Counted from the stretch's first letter, positions 44,501-53,485 are shown. The stretch is 64,000 bases of DNA from JAPPLB01 sp965204095 (GCA_965204095.1 OZ241991.1:3534001-3598000); one strand, 5' to 3'. Notes: generated from the sequence alone by a model not told the origin. Numbers and translations are program-made.

Positions 44501-45078
44501 AACTCGGCCAGGCGTTTCTCGTCGACCTCGATGCGAATCTGCTCTTCTCGGCCGCCGAGCGCCTTGACGGCCGCCACCCCTTCCGTCGATTCGAGACCTT
44601 GCTTGAGTTCCTTCTCGGCCAGGTAGCGCAGTTGACTCAAGCTCAGGTCGCCGAAGATTTGCATCCGCATGATCGGATCATGCGAGGGATCGAAGCGCAG
44701 CACGACGGGCTTCTCGGCGTCTTCGGGAAGCGTCAGGCCGTCGAGCTTCTCACGGACGTCCATGGCCGCGAAGTCCATGTTCGTGTTCCACGCAAATTCG
44801 AGTACGACTTCGGACTGATCCGCCCGCGAGATCGAGGTAAGTCGCCGCAGACCTGAAACGACGCCCACCTGCTCTTCCACGGGCCGCGTGATCAACGCCT
44901 CAATTTCTGCGGGCGCGGTGTCGGGCAGTTCCGTCTGAATGGTGAGCGAAGGATAGGAAATGTCGGGTAGAAGATTGAGCGGGAGCCGTTGCAGTGAAAC
45001 GATCCCGAACAGGATGACCGCGGCGACGAACATCGACACGGTCACCGGACGGCGGATCGCGGTCCTGGTGATCTGCAT
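41566..45078 (-). CDS. RND-family efflux pump, inner-membrane subunit (second)
   Basis: A 1170-residue AcrB/HAE1-like transporter, longer than usual. TM1 is at MQITRTAIRRPVTVSMFVAAVILFG; TM4 has GIGMLVDNSIVVLES; the second half shows FLVYLVMASQFESLTHPFVILFTVPLALVG and GIVVNNAIVLVDYTNQLRR. A periplasmic stretch of about 65 residues (about 835-900) is an Asn/Gln-rich, low-complexity insert absent from typical AcrB. The TAG stop lies in the terminal repeat of R5. It starts 20 bases after the adaptor gene, so adaptor and pump form an operon. Confidence 0.93.
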   Translation of the reverse strand: MQITRTAIRRPVTVSMFVAAVILFGIVSLQRLPLNLLPDISYPSLTIQTELPDTAPAEIEALITRPVEEQVGVVSGLRRLTSISRADQSEVVLEFAWNTNMDFAAMDVREKLDGLTLPEDAEKPVVLRFDPSHDPIMRMQIFGDLSLSQLRYLAEKELKQGLESTEGVAAVKALGGREEQIRIEVDEKRLAELGIAITEVTNILRQENLNQASGSLYDQDARYMVRMLNEFRSVDEIRRIIVRNEQGRNVVLGDVARVWRGTKDREVIARLNGRESVELAIYKEGDANTVTVSRDVRDKLAGMEKSPFYPQGLEYEIVFDQASFISESVNNVRTAAILGGLLATAILFIFLRDGRSTLIIGMSIPISIMATFALMHQTDITLNIMSLGGVALGIGMLVDNSIVVLESVARHRREGVSLAEAAYGGTKEVGLAVTASTLTTVAVFLPLVFVEGIAGQLFKDQALTITYSLLASLLVALTFIPMVLGLRMRQEEVEEVDQQTKTEGTVAQAEPVGGFRLVYRDLSTAGRWLVWAVFSAAIPSILWAVRFAAREIGRLLLTLISPLMKLTLRGFESLYLSYPRVLEASLNNKPIVFVSVLGLVSLAALLYGSLGGELIPPLSQGEFSFEVRFPEGTPLDTTDRVFQGIEKKVAAIDDVQTVFTSVGGSNENQFSQSALEEHSGRIFVLMKDRENRQAEERTIAQVREALAGYPDAAYTFARPTLFSFKTAIEVEVYAFDIEDQRRAAAMVIERLETIPGLSDIQTTTKLGSPEIQVRFDRERLARLGLDETRIGEILRNKIRGDVASRYREEDKQIDILVRADESHRDTIADLKTLVINDRGNSNPNRTTGQNNEQNGGGASVVSSPTTVRSGAANNRANSNRRNQQNRQEETQEEQNVQAPAAPIRLGAVADIRIARGPAEVRRIRSQRAALISANLVGRDLNSVSDDIRAELQDLRSELPLNTTVGLAGQNEEAEESFSSLQFALALAVFLVYLVMASQFESLTHPFVILFTVPLALVGVVLSLFVTGTAVSVMVLLGVIVLAGIVVNNAIVLVDYTNQLRRRGTSKREAVLLAGQVRLRPILMTTLTTVLGLFPMALGWGEGSEIRAPMAVTVMGGLVFSTLLTLVLIPVVYEAVDRGSHALDPVADRDEKPAVEQRLEPSWGTLREESN

Positions 45079-45098
45079 GAGTACGGGCCGCCGAGGCG

Positions 45099-46319
45099 TC
45101 AGCTTTCAACCGCGCGGATTTTCGAGCCTTCCTTCAGATTGCCCTGTCCCGCCACGATGACGGCTTCTCCGGGCCGAACGCCGGAGCGCACTTCCACCTC
45201 ACTGGCGTTCTCGTAGCCGAGGGCGACCTTGCGGCGATGAGCGGTCTCACCATCGGCCGTGAAGATGTAGTTCTCCCCGTCCTCTTCGAGGATGGCCCGC
45301 TTGGGGATCAGAACGGCGTTCTGCCGCGTGTCGGTCTGGATGTTGACGCGGACGAAGGCCCCCGGACGGAAGTTTCGATCAGCCGGCAGCAGTTCAATGG
45401 TCACTTTGACCGTTCCCGTGGAATCGTCGACGATCGGGCTGATCCGGGCGACGCGGCCCTGCGCCGAGTCTCTCTCGTTCGCTCCCAGCAAAACACGGGC
45501 TTGTTGTCCGGGGATGATCAGGTCCGTTTCCTGCTCGGAAAGGTGCACGTCGGCGTAGAGCGGCGAAAAGGCGGCCAACCGGAAGAGCTGCTGCTGGACA
45601 CGCACGCTTTGCCCCAACTCCACTTGCCGCTCGGTGATGTAGCCGCCAAAGGGAGCGGTGATGTTCGTTCGCGAGATCTCGAGGTTGGCCTGCTCGATTT
45701 GAGCTTCCAGCTCATCCACTCGATGGCCCAGCTCGCGAACACGCGAGGCCGCCACGCGCTCGTCGTGCGTCTGATCGTCAAGCTGATAGCGAAGCTGCGC
45801 CACTTCCTGCTCGCTGACGAGCTGTTCTTTGAACGCCGTTTCCTTGCGGTCAAGCTCGGCCTTCGTGTTGGTGATCTGAGTGCGCCACTTTTCCTGCTCG
45901 ATCTTCGCCTGCTCCAACTGGATACGTGCCTGGGCGAGTTGCTGCTTCGTGAGGGTAAGGTTGATCTGAAGGTCGGTATCGTCGAGTGTGCACAGGGCTT
46001 GGCCCTTGCGCACCAAGTCGCCTTCTTCCACGAGCAGGTCCTCGACGACCCCCTCCACGCGGGCCATCACCTCGATGTCGCGCCGCGCTCGGAGATTCGA
46101 GGTGGAGGAGAGGTAGGAGGAGATCGGTCCCGACCAGGCCTCGACGATCTCGACGGGGACGGCATCTTCGGTCTCTTCCTTCTTTTCGGCCTTCGCGGAG
46201 TCTTTCGAACCGGCAGTCGTGATTCTCCAAGAACCGCTGGATTCGACTCCGTAATAGGTCCCCACGCCCAGCAGGAGCAGCAAAGCGAGGATGCCGTAGG
46301 CTTTGAGACGTGGACTCAT
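45099..46319 (-). CDS. RND efflux periplasmic adaptor (HlyD/MFP family)
   Basis: A 406-residue membrane fusion protein. An N-terminal anchor (about residues 7-25) is followed by a charged linker, the lipoyl-like halves (ARVEGVVEDLLVEEGDLVRKGQALCTLDDTD and TNITAPFGGYITERQVELGQSV), a long coiled-coil hairpin (about 115-215), a beta-barrel domain (YADVHLSEQETDLIIPGQQARV) and the membrane-proximal domain (IPKRAILEEDGENYIFTADG). It connects the pump to an outer-membrane channel. It is the first gene of the pump operon. Confidence 0.94.
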   Translation of the reverse strand: MSPRLKAYGILALLLLLGVGTYYGVESSGSWRITTAGSKDSAKAEKKEETEDAVPVEIVEAWSGPISSYLSSTSNLRARRDIEVMARVEGVVEDLLVEEGDLVRKGQALCTLDDTDLQINLTLTKQQLAQARIQLEQAKIEQEKWRTQITNTKAELDRKETAFKEQLVSEQEVAQLRYQLDDQTHDERVAASRVRELGHRVDELEAQIEQANLEISRTNITAPFGGYITERQVELGQSVRVQQQLFRLAAFSPLYADVHLSEQETDLIIPGQQARVLLGANERDSAQGRVARISPIVDDSTGTVKVTIELLPADRNFRPGAFVRVNIQTDTRQNAVLIPKRAILEEDGENYIFTADGETAHRRKVALGYENASEVEVRSGVRPGEAVIVAGQGNLKEGSKIRAVES

Positions 46320-46800
46320 AGTGTCATGTCGCTGGGATTCGAACGACTGTTACCGACGTGGTTGCCAGGTTTCCCCAAGATGTGCCCCCGCACCGGGAGT
46401 CTTCCGGATAACCAGGCCGACGAACGCCTGATTGCTTATCATCCGGGATGAATACTTGTTTTATACGTAAGTGGGCGGCCGCAGGTTCCCGAGTTGGCGA
46501 GAAACACGACAGCCCGGTGACGCCGAGGACCCCATTCAGATTAGACGCTCCGCGGGCGTCATTTGTTTGCATTGATGCACTTGTTTTCTCACATCCTCGC
46601 CTGCGTTGCTCCGGCGGCCGTCTCGCGGGTGGTGACGGTTCCGTCAACGCAGCACGAAGTTCACGGTTGTATGCCGCGAGCGAATCGGCCTGCCATTGAC
46701 CGTTCACCGGGAGTCCTCGTGATGCGACCGAGCCGGCGAAGGTTCGTCGCGAACCGATGGGCGTCATCACCGCAGGCCTTGCCCCGGCAGCCAGGTGGTC
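46320..46800. other. Intergenic region with small sulfatase-flank relic
   Basis: No intact gene is seen. On the minus strand around 46710-46765 a short stretch (reading GSRRTFAGSV) matches GSGRTFAGSL in the sulfatase-derived relic at 50253-50459, so this may be a remnant of the same duplicated unit. The rest is unassigned. Confidence 0.4.
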
Positions 46801-46985
46801 TTAAGCCTGCATGTCTCATCACGCGGCGAGGCGAAGTGTGTGAGAGGGCCGTCAGGACGAGGCACGAGCCGCTTGGCGCGCGCAGATGTACTTGAAAGTA
46901 CATCCAGCACGGCAAGCAAGCGCACCGCAGTCGTGGCGGTCGTATCGCGTGCTTCGGCCGTTAGGCGGTGAGAAATGCAGGTTAG
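46801..46985 (-). repeat. MITE-like repeat R6
   Basis: A 185-base copy in the R1 orientation. The left end is slightly decayed (TTAAGCCTGCATGTCTCATCAC) and the right is GGTGAGAAATGCAGGTTAG. The centre has a strong hairpin, GATGTACTT/AGTACATC. Its right end and the following DNA, through the 3' end of the first multi-Cache gene, are repeated at 53715 onward. Confidence 0.75.
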
Positions 46986-47198
46986 TCCCGGGCCGCCTCG
47001 GAATCCACTCTGAGGGGTTCTGGATGTGACTTCCGCTGCTCGTCAATCCTCGCGGTCAGTTCCCCGTCTGATCGGGCCGGTACTGGCGCAGCACCGGCCT
47101 GTGGCCGGAACCGACCAGCAGCGGAACTCCCTCAGCCCGCACCAGCTTGACGAACGCGACCTTGGGCTCTACCTGCTGCGTCGCGGGATTGAAGAAGT
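46971..47198. repeat. 228-bp identical block shared with 53715-53942
   Basis: From the R6 terminus into the last codons of the first multi-Cache gene, the sequence is identical, as far as I can read it, to 53715-53942 at the third copy. The first difference is at 47199 (T versus C at 53943). This points to recent duplication or gene conversion that carried the repeat end along. Confidence 0.8.
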
Positions 47199-50010
47199 TG
47201 TAGTACCAGAACCCTTCCCCGAAGATCGAGGCGGCTTCGTACGCGTCCCGCCCGTCGAACAACAGCTCCGGGGCGCGTCCCGAGACGGCGAAGCTGCTCT
47301 CACCGCCGCCGCTGAATGAGGTTGTGCCCGTTTCCGCATTGATCCCGAAGACGTAGATCGGGCCCTGCTTCCAGCGGGGATCGTTGGATAGCGCCGGTCC
47401 TGCGAAGTACCCGGAGGTTTCGACCGTCATCGCCGCGCAGTTCACGAATTCCCGCAGTTTCTGATCGTCGGAATTGCCCCGCAGAGCCGCGGCATGGACC
47501 TCGTCCGGGTAGCATGTGCCGGGGAAGTCCGGGGCGTAGATCCCGGCCCCGATCGCCGCGCGCTCCCCGTTCCAGTCGATCTCGATCACGTACGAGCTCT
47601 TCGGCTGCTCCCTCCCCGTCGCCGGGTTGTTGAACGCGTAGTAGATCCAGCCCTCATCGACCAGCGACATGATGCGGTGCAGCTCGTAGTAGTAATCGTT
47701 CCCGAAGCCGTCGATCGACTCTCCCCAGGGCATGCCCTCGCGGGCCGGGTCGGGAGGAAAGACGTAAGCGAAGGCATCCTCTCCCGAGGGCTCGATACCG
47801 TCGACGAATACGTAGGTCGGCCCATGCTTCCAGCGCTCGTCTTCGTTGAACGCCCGGCGGGCTTCTTCCGGGCCGTACTCCATCGCGTATTCCGCGGCGC
47901 ACTGCACGAACGCCTTGACGTCGCTCTGGGTGCGCACCCCCGCGGCCGTCACCGAGTTGTCCGCGCAACTCGGCCCGGAGGCGGAGTGACCGGGCTCGAC
48001 GTAGTAGCCTGCGCCGACAAGCAGCGCTACGCCCTGCGCGTCGACGCGCTTCAGGAATCCGACCTTCGGCTGGTGAGCCTCGGTCTCCGGCTGGTAGGTC
48101 CGGTAGTAGACATGGGTTTCTCCGAACGTGTCCGCGGCAGCGGCCGGGTCGCGACCGCCGAATTGATCCTCGCGCGCCCCGTGGCTGCCCCATTCATGCG
48201 GCGCCTTGCCGTCAATGCGGGCCTGGCTGCCGGTGATGAGCTGGTTGCCCATCGTGTCCAGCACGAACACGTAGTTCGAGCCGTCGGTCCAGCGCGCGTT
48301 CCTCTCGAGCTCTTCCTTGGCGAAGTAGCCTTCCGATTCCACCATCATCGCGGCACAGCGCACGAACTCCCGCAGCGTCTGGGGGCTCGGATCGGCATCC
48401 AGGACCGCGGCGCTCACTTCGTCCGGGTAGCAGGTGCCGGGCCAGTCGCGGGCATACAGCCCGGCGCCGAGCACGGCGCGGCTGCCCTCCCAGTCGACCT
48501 CGATGACGTAGGACGCCTTGGGCGACTTTCTGCCGGTGGCCGGATTGGGGAACGAGTAGTAGAGCCAGCCGGAATCGACAAGAGACGTTATTCGGTAGGC
48601 CTCGTAGAACAGGTCCGTCCCGAAGTCATCGATGGCCTCTCCCCAGAGCTGGCCCTCGCGGGACGGGTCCGGCGGGTAGACGAAGGTCTGCGAGTCCGTC
48701 CCGGACTCCGCGATGCCGTCGACGAAGACGTAGGTGGGGCCATGCTTCCAGCGTTCGTCCTCGTTGAAGGCGCGGCGGGCCTCCTCCGTGCCGTGCTCGG
48801 CGAGGTACTCCGCGGCGCACTCGACGAACGGTTGGATGTCTTCCAGGGTCTGGACGGCGCTGGCGGCAATGCCGCGGTCGGCGCAACTGCGCGTCATCTT
48901 GATGCCGCTGCCGGTGCCCGCGCCCGGATAGAAGCCCGCGGCGATGATGAAGGTGTTGGGTATCTCTCCCAAGGCGGGGTGAGGGACTAAATAGGTGTGC
49001 TTGCGGGCATAGGTCACCTTGGGGATCTCGGCGCTGTCGCTGTCGTCCTCGGGATTGTCGAAGTGATACTCGACGAAGCCGCCCCCTTCCTGCTCGGCCG
49101 CGGCAAGGATCAGCGGCAGGATCAGCTCTCCCGTGACGGCATCGCGGGCCGTGCCGGTAAGCCGGTATTCGTAGCGGTCCGGAAACGCCCCGTGGAAGAT
49201 CGTATAGCCGTGGACGGGATCAAGAATGAAGAGGTAGACGGGGCCTGCTATCCAAGGTCCGTTCTTGTCACGGAAAGCGCCCCTTACTACATTGGCGACG
49301 TCAAAGCCGTGTGTCTCGATCAGTTGGCCGACGTAATCGATCGCCTCGTTGACGAAGACCTTCACACTGGCGCGGTCTACGACCTCTCTGGCCGTGACCT
49401 GCGGATTGTAGTGGGAATCGATGGAGTGCGGATCCAGGTGCGGTTCTTGCAGGTCGAGGCCGACGAGCAGAGCGAACGGGCCATACAGCACGGCGTGGCC
49501 GCCCAACCCCGGCACCGGGCCGCCGCTGGCCAGGTCGCTCGAGGCCGCCAGCAGAATCGCTCCGGCAATCTCAGGCTTGACGAGCCGGCCGCCGTATGCC
49601 ATGTGGCTTGCATGAAAGAGGATGCGCATGTTGATTGGAGCCTGGCGGTTGACAATAAGCTCCTGGTTGAATGACATGGCGATGGGAAAGATGCCCCCGG
49701 AACGCCAATCCCCTCCCTCCTGGCGCATGAGGCATGAGAGGTGCGCGAGTTCCAATTGGGTGGTGATGGACAATAAGTAGTCTCGGCCAGCCGCCGCAAA
49801 CATCCTCAGGTTGTCGGCAGTAGGGTTCGCCGCCACTTCAGCAGCCGTGATGCTCGGTGTGGAGAGCGGGTTCTCGACGTAGTTCGGCGGAGGCGGACAG
49901 GCCTCCTGCCCGGATGCCGATTGCGCGGCAAACAACAGGAGGCAAGCCAGCCCCAGAAAAAGCCGCAGGGATTTTTTTGAATAAAAGTGGTGAGAATCCG
50001 GAGTGTGCAT
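47056..50010 (-). CDS. Secreted multi-Cache-domain protein, copy 1
   Basis: A 984-residue exported protein (signal peptide to about residue 35, ending SASGQEA). The rest consists of six Cache-like modules of about 155 residues (about 35-200, 200-370, 370-525, 525-680, 680-830, 830-984). Modules 3-6 show the Cache pattern clearly: RWKHGPTYVFVD, then D-FG, a YYxFxNP strand, PKxxYV and a closing LGAGLY/VGAGYY. Modules 3+4 and 5+6 are an internal tandem duplication (AFNEDERWKHGPTYVFVDGI occurs twice). Each has a conserved Cys pair pattern. No membrane anchor, kinase, MCP or enzyme domain follows. Function is unknown; ligand capture is inference. Nearly identical to copies 2 and 3 in modules 3-6. 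GGAG lies upstream of ATG 50010. Confidence 0.82.
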   Translation of the reverse strand: MHTPDSHHFYSKKSLRLFLGLACLLLFAAQSASGQEACPPPPNYVENPLSTPSITAAEVAANPTADNLRMFAAAGRDYLLSITTQLELAHLSCLMRQEGGDWRSGGIFPIAMSFNQELIVNRQAPINMRILFHASHMAYGGRLVKPEIAGAILLAASSDLASGGPVPGLGGHAVLYGPFALLVGLDLQEPHLDPHSIDSHYNPQVTAREVVDRASVKVFVNEAIDYVGQLIETHGFDVANVVRGAFRDKNGPWIAGPVYLFILDPVHGYTIFHGAFPDRYEYRLTGTARDAVTGELILPLILAAAEQEGGGFVEYHFDNPEDDSDSAEIPKVTYARKHTYLVPHPALGEIPNTFIIAAGFYPGAGTGSGIKMTRSCADRGIAASAVQTLEDIQPFVECAAEYLAEHGTEEARRAFNEDERWKHGPTYVFVDGIAESGTDSQTFVYPPDPSREGQLWGEAIDDFGTDLFYEAYRITSLVDSGWLYYSFPNPATGRKSPKASYVIEVDWEGSRAVLGAGLYARDWPGTCYPDEVSAAVLDADPSPQTLREFVRCAAMMVESEGYFAKEELERNARWTDGSNYVFVLDTMGNQLITGSQARIDGKAPHEWGSHGAREDQFGGRDPAAAADTFGETHVYYRTYQPETEAHQPKVGFLKRVDAQGVALLVGAGYYVEPGHSASGPSCADNSVTAAGVRTQSDVKAFVQCAAEYAMEYGPEEARRAFNEDERWKHGPTYVFVDGIEPSGEDAFAYVFPPDPAREGMPWGESIDGFGNDYYYELHRIMSLVDEGWIYYAFNNPATGREQPKSSYVIEIDWNGERAAIGAGIYAPDFPGTCYPDEVHAAALRGNSDDQKLREFVNCAAMTVETSGYFAGPALSNDPRWKQGPIYVFGINAETGTTSFSGGGESSFAVSGRAPELLFDGRDAYEAASIFGEGFWYYNFFNPATQQVEPKVAFVKLVRAEGVPLLVGSGHRPVLRQYRPDQTGN

Positions 50011-50252
50011 GATGAACTACTCCTTCGCTCGGTCATGTTAACAGCCTTCCGGCTCTCAGGACAGAACCCATCTCGGAGGATGGAACAGACTCGAGGAATC
50101 GTTTCCTGTCGGGATGGCTTGGACGGATAGAGTTCGCTGTTCCCGCAACGGCTTTCGCCGCTGCGGCTCCATGCCGGGGCTCCCGCGATTGGGAGAGTCT
50201 GCTGCTTGGCCCAATCTGCGATGCGGCGCCTTGCTGGACGGCGCCCCTGCCT

Positions 50253-50459
50253 TTACGTAGCAAAAACCGCGTTAGCGTCGAACGATGCAGTGGCCTTCGC
50301 CTCGCCGGCTGCAAAATCGACACGGCACGCCGCCTCCTGATTCGGAAGGTTCAACCGGATTGCATGGTTCCCGGCCGCGGCGACTTCCACTTCCCATTCT
50401 GCGGAAAGCGAGCCGGCGAACGTGCGTCCCGAACCGGCAGGTGCCGTCTCGGAATCCAC
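50253..50459 (-). pseudogene. Relic of sulfatase C-terminal domain
   Basis: This minus-strand frame (EVEVAAAGNHAIRLNLPNQ, EAACRVDFAAGEAKATASFDAN) aligns with the C-terminal accessory domain of the sulfatase at 56868 (DVEVATTGKYEIRLRFPKQ, EAAGRIELALGEALAAASFD). The DNA also shares GTCGAACGATGCAG. The catalytic part is absent, so this is a truncated duplicate lying between multi-Cache copies 1 and 2. The flanks (50011-50252 and 50460-50506) contain the copy 1 leader and otherwise nothing I can assign. Confidence 0.65.
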
Positions 50460-50506
50460 TCTGAGGGATTCTCGATGTGACTTCTGCTACTCGGCAGTCC
50501 TCCCGG

Positions 50507-53485
50507 TCAGTTTCCCGTCTGTTCCGGCCGGTACTGGCGCAGCACCGGCCTGTGGCCGGAACCGACCAGCAGCGGAACTCCCTCAGCCCGCACCAGCTTG
50601 GTGAACGCGACCTTGGGCTCTACCTGCTGCGTCGCGGGATTGAAGAAGTCGTAGTACCAGAACCCTTCCCCGAAGATCGAGGCGGCTTCGACCGCGTCCC
50701 GCCCGTCGAACAACAGCTCCGGAATTCGTCCCGACGTGGCGAAGCTTCTTTCGCTGCCGCTGAATGAGATCGTGCCCGTTTCCGCGTTGATCCCGAAGAC
50801 ATAGATCGGGCCTTGCTTCCAGCGGGGATCGTTGGATAGCGCCGGTCCTGCGAAATACCCGGAGCTTTCGACCGTCATCGCCGCGCAGTTCACGAATTCC
50901 CGCAGTTTCTGATCGTCGGAATTGCCCCGCAGAGCGGCGGCATAGACCTCATCCGGCTCGCAGGCGCCGGGGAAGTCCGGGGCGTAGATCCCGGCCCCGA
51001 TCGCCGCGCGCTCCCCGTTCCAGTCGATCTCGATCACGTACGAGCTCTTCGGCTGCTCCCTCCCCGTCGCCGGGTTGTTGAACGCGTAGTAGATCCAGCC
51101 CTCATCGACCAGCGACATGATGCGGTGCAGCTCGTAGTAGTAATCGTTCCCGAAGCCGTCGATCGACTCTCCCCAGGGCATGCCCTCGCGGGCCGGGTCG
51201 GGAGGAAAGACGTAAGCGAAGGCATCCTCTCCCGAGGGCTCGAGACCGTCGACGAATACGTAGGTCGGCCCATGCTTCCAGCGCTCGTCTTCGTTGAACG
51301 CCCGGCGGGCTTCTTCCGGGCCGTGCTCCATCGCGTATTCCGCGGCGCACTGCACGAACGCCTTGACGTCGCTCCGGGTGCGCACCCCCGCGGCCGTCAC
51401 CGAGTTGTCCGCGCAACTCGGCCCGGAGGCGGAGTGACCGGGCTCGACGTAGTAGCCTGCACCGACAAGCAGCGCTACGCCCTGCGCGTCGACGCGCTTC
51501 AGGAATCCGACCTTCGGCTGGTGAGCCTCGGTCTCCGGCTGGTAGGTCCGGTAGTAGACATGGGTTTCTCCGAACGTGTCCGCGGCAGCGGCCAGGTCGC
51601 GACCGCCGAATTGATCCTCGCGCGCGCCCCGGCTGCCCCACTCATGCGGCGCCTTGCCGTCCACGCGGGCCTTGTTGCCGGAGAGGATCTGGTTGCCCAT
51701 CGTGTCCAGCACGAACACGTAGTTCGAGCCGTCGGTCCAGCGCGCGTTCCTCTCGAGCTCTTCCTTGGCAAAATAGCCTTCCGATGCCAGCAGCATCGCG
51801 GCGCAGCGCACGAACTCCCGCAGCGTCTGGGGGCTCGGATCGGCAGCCAGAGCCGCGGCGCTCACTTCGTCCGGGTAGCAGGTGCCGGGCCAGTCGCGGG
51901 CATACAGCCCGGCGCCGAGCACGGCGCGGCTGCCCTCCCAGTCGACCTCGATGACGTAGGACGCCTTGGGCGACTTTCTGCCGGTGGCCGGATTGGGGAA
52001 CGAGTAGTAGAGCCAGCCGGAATCGACAAGAGACGTTATTCGGTAGGCCTCGTAGAACAGGTCCGTCCCGAAGTCGTCGATGGCCTCTCCCCAGAGCTGG
52101 CCCTCGCGGGACGGGTCCGGCGGGTAGACGAAGGTCTGCGAGTCCGTCCCGGACTCGGCGATGCCGTCGACGAAGACGTAGGTGGGGCCATGCTTCCAGC
52201 GTTCGTCCTCGTTGAAGGCGCGGCGGGCCTCCTCCGTGCCGTGCTCGGCGAGGTACTCCGCGGCGCACTCGACGAACGGTTGGATGTCTTCCAGCGTTTG
52301 GACGGCGCTGGCGGCAATGCCGCGGTCGGCGCAACTGCGCGTCATCTTGATTCCGCTGCCGGTGCCCGCGCCCGGATAGAAGCCCGCGGCCATGATGGAG
52401 GTTCTGGATACGGATCGGGCTAGTAAAGGGTGGTGGTAGGAGAAGATGAACTTGCGGGCATAGGTCACCTTGGGGATCTCGGCGCTGTCGCTGTCGTCCT
52501 CGGGATTGTCGAAGTGGTACTCGACGAAGCCGCCCCCTTCCTGCTCGGCCGCGGCAAGGATCTGCGGCAGGAGCAGTTCTCCCGTGACGGCATCGCGGGC
52601 TCTGCCGGTAAGCCGGTATTCGTAGCGGTCCGGAAACGCCCCGTGAAAGACCGTATAGCCGGCGGGGTCCAACATGAAGAGGTAGACGGGGCCTGCTATC
52701 CAAGGTCCGTTCCGGTCACGGAAAGCGCCCCTTGCCGCTTGGGAAGCAGCAAAACCGTGAGTCTCGCTCAGTTGGCCGATATAATGGATCGCCTCGTTGA
52801 CAAAGACCTTCAAACTGGCGCGATCCACGACCTCTCTGGCCGTTACCTGCGGAATGTGGTGAGAGTCGATGAAGCGCGGATCCAGGTGCGGTTCTTGCAG
52901 GTCGAATCCGACAAGCAGTACGTACGGGCCCAACAACAAGGCGTGGCCGCCGAATCCCGGCACCGGTCCGCCGATGGACAGGCCGTTGGCCCGATCAAAA
53001 TCATTCGCGGCCGCTAGCAGGATGGCTTCGGCAATCTCAGGCTTGACGATCCTGCCCCCGTGCGCCATGGTGCTCGCATGCAGGAACACCCGCATGTCGA
53101 TGGGGGCCTGGCGGTTGGCGATAACCTCCGGGTTGAATGACATGGCGATGGGGAAGATACCCCCGGAACGCCAATCTCCTCCCTCCTGGCGCAAGAAGCA
53201 AAAGGCGTGCGCGAGTTGCAACTGGTTGGTGTATCCGATGCTGAACAAGTAGTCTCGGGCTGCCAGCGCGAACATCCTCAGGTTGTCGGGAGTAGGGTTC
53301 GCCGCCACTTCTGCAGCCGTGATGCTCGGTGTGACGAGCGGATTTTCCACGTAGTTCGGCGGAGGCGGACACGCCTCCTGCCCGAATACCGATTGAGCGG
53401 CAAAAAACAGCAGGACAATCAGCCCCAGAAAGGAACATAAGGAATTGAGCGAATGTAGGTTATGAGAATCTTGGGTCCGGATCAT
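50507..53485 (-). CDS. Secreted multi-Cache-domain protein, copy 2
   Basis: A 992-residue paralogue with the same plan: a signal peptide (ending SVFGQEA), two more divergent N-terminal Cache-like modules, then four strongly conserved ones. Compared with copy 1, modules 1-2 differ widely (FALAARDYLFSIGYTNQLQLAH versus FAAAGRDYLLSITTQLELAH; module 2 loop YARKFIFSYHHPLLARSVSR), while modules 3-6 are nearly identical. A GGAG-type ribosome binding site precedes the ATG. There is no output domain or anchor. Tandem in the same direction as copies 1 and 3, so a common secreted role is likely. Function is not known. Confidence 0.82.
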   Translation of the reverse strand: MIRTQDSHNLHSLNSLCSFLGLIVLLFFAAQSVFGQEACPPPPNYVENPLVTPSITAAEVAANPTPDNLRMFALAARDYLFSIGYTNQLQLAHAFCFLRQEGGDWRSGGIFPIAMSFNPEVIANRQAPIDMRVFLHASTMAHGGRIVKPEIAEAILLAAANDFDRANGLSIGGPVPGFGGHALLLGPYVLLVGFDLQEPHLDPRFIDSHHIPQVTAREVVDRASLKVFVNEAIHYIGQLSETHGFAASQAARGAFRDRNGPWIAGPVYLFMLDPAGYTVFHGAFPDRYEYRLTGRARDAVTGELLLPQILAAAEQEGGGFVEYHFDNPEDDSDSAEIPKVTYARKFIFSYHHPLLARSVSRTSIMAAGFYPGAGTGSGIKMTRSCADRGIAASAVQTLEDIQPFVECAAEYLAEHGTEEARRAFNEDERWKHGPTYVFVDGIAESGTDSQTFVYPPDPSREGQLWGEAIDDFGTDLFYEAYRITSLVDSGWLYYSFPNPATGRKSPKASYVIEVDWEGSRAVLGAGLYARDWPGTCYPDEVSAAALAADPSPQTLREFVRCAAMLLASEGYFAKEELERNARWTDGSNYVFVLDTMGNQILSGNKARVDGKAPHEWGSRGAREDQFGGRDLAAAADTFGETHVYYRTYQPETEAHQPKVGFLKRVDAQGVALLVGAGYYVEPGHSASGPSCADNSVTAAGVRTRSDVKAFVQCAAEYAMEHGPEEARRAFNEDERWKHGPTYVFVDGLEPSGEDAFAYVFPPDPAREGMPWGESIDGFGNDYYYELHRIMSLVDEGWIYYAFNNPATGREQPKSSYVIEIDWNGERAAIGAGIYAPDFPGACEPDEVYAAALRGNSDDQKLREFVNCAAMTVESSGYFAGPALSNDPRWKQGPIYVFGINAETGTISFSGSERSFATSGRIPELLFDGRDAVEAASIFGEGFWYYDFFNPATQQVEPKVAFTKLVRAEGVPLLVGSGHRPVLRQYRPEQTGN

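Noticed and set aside
46325..46360. Possible tRNA, because the minus strand shows a T-loop-like GTTCGAATCCC
   Set aside because: The flanking bases do not form a T-stem, no matching acceptor stem or anticodon arm is found upstream.
45237..46451. 404-codon plus-strand frame over the RND adaptor
   Set aside because: The minus strand holds a complete HlyD-family protein; the plus frame shows no family motif.
47494..48990. Long plus-strand open frame of 498 codons antisense to multi-Cache copy 1, and its equivalents at 51125-52423 and 54238-55716
   Set aside because: These mirror the GC-rich codon pattern of the opposite strand, are rich in Arg/Val/Gly/Asp without domain character, and exist only because the sense gene is conserved.
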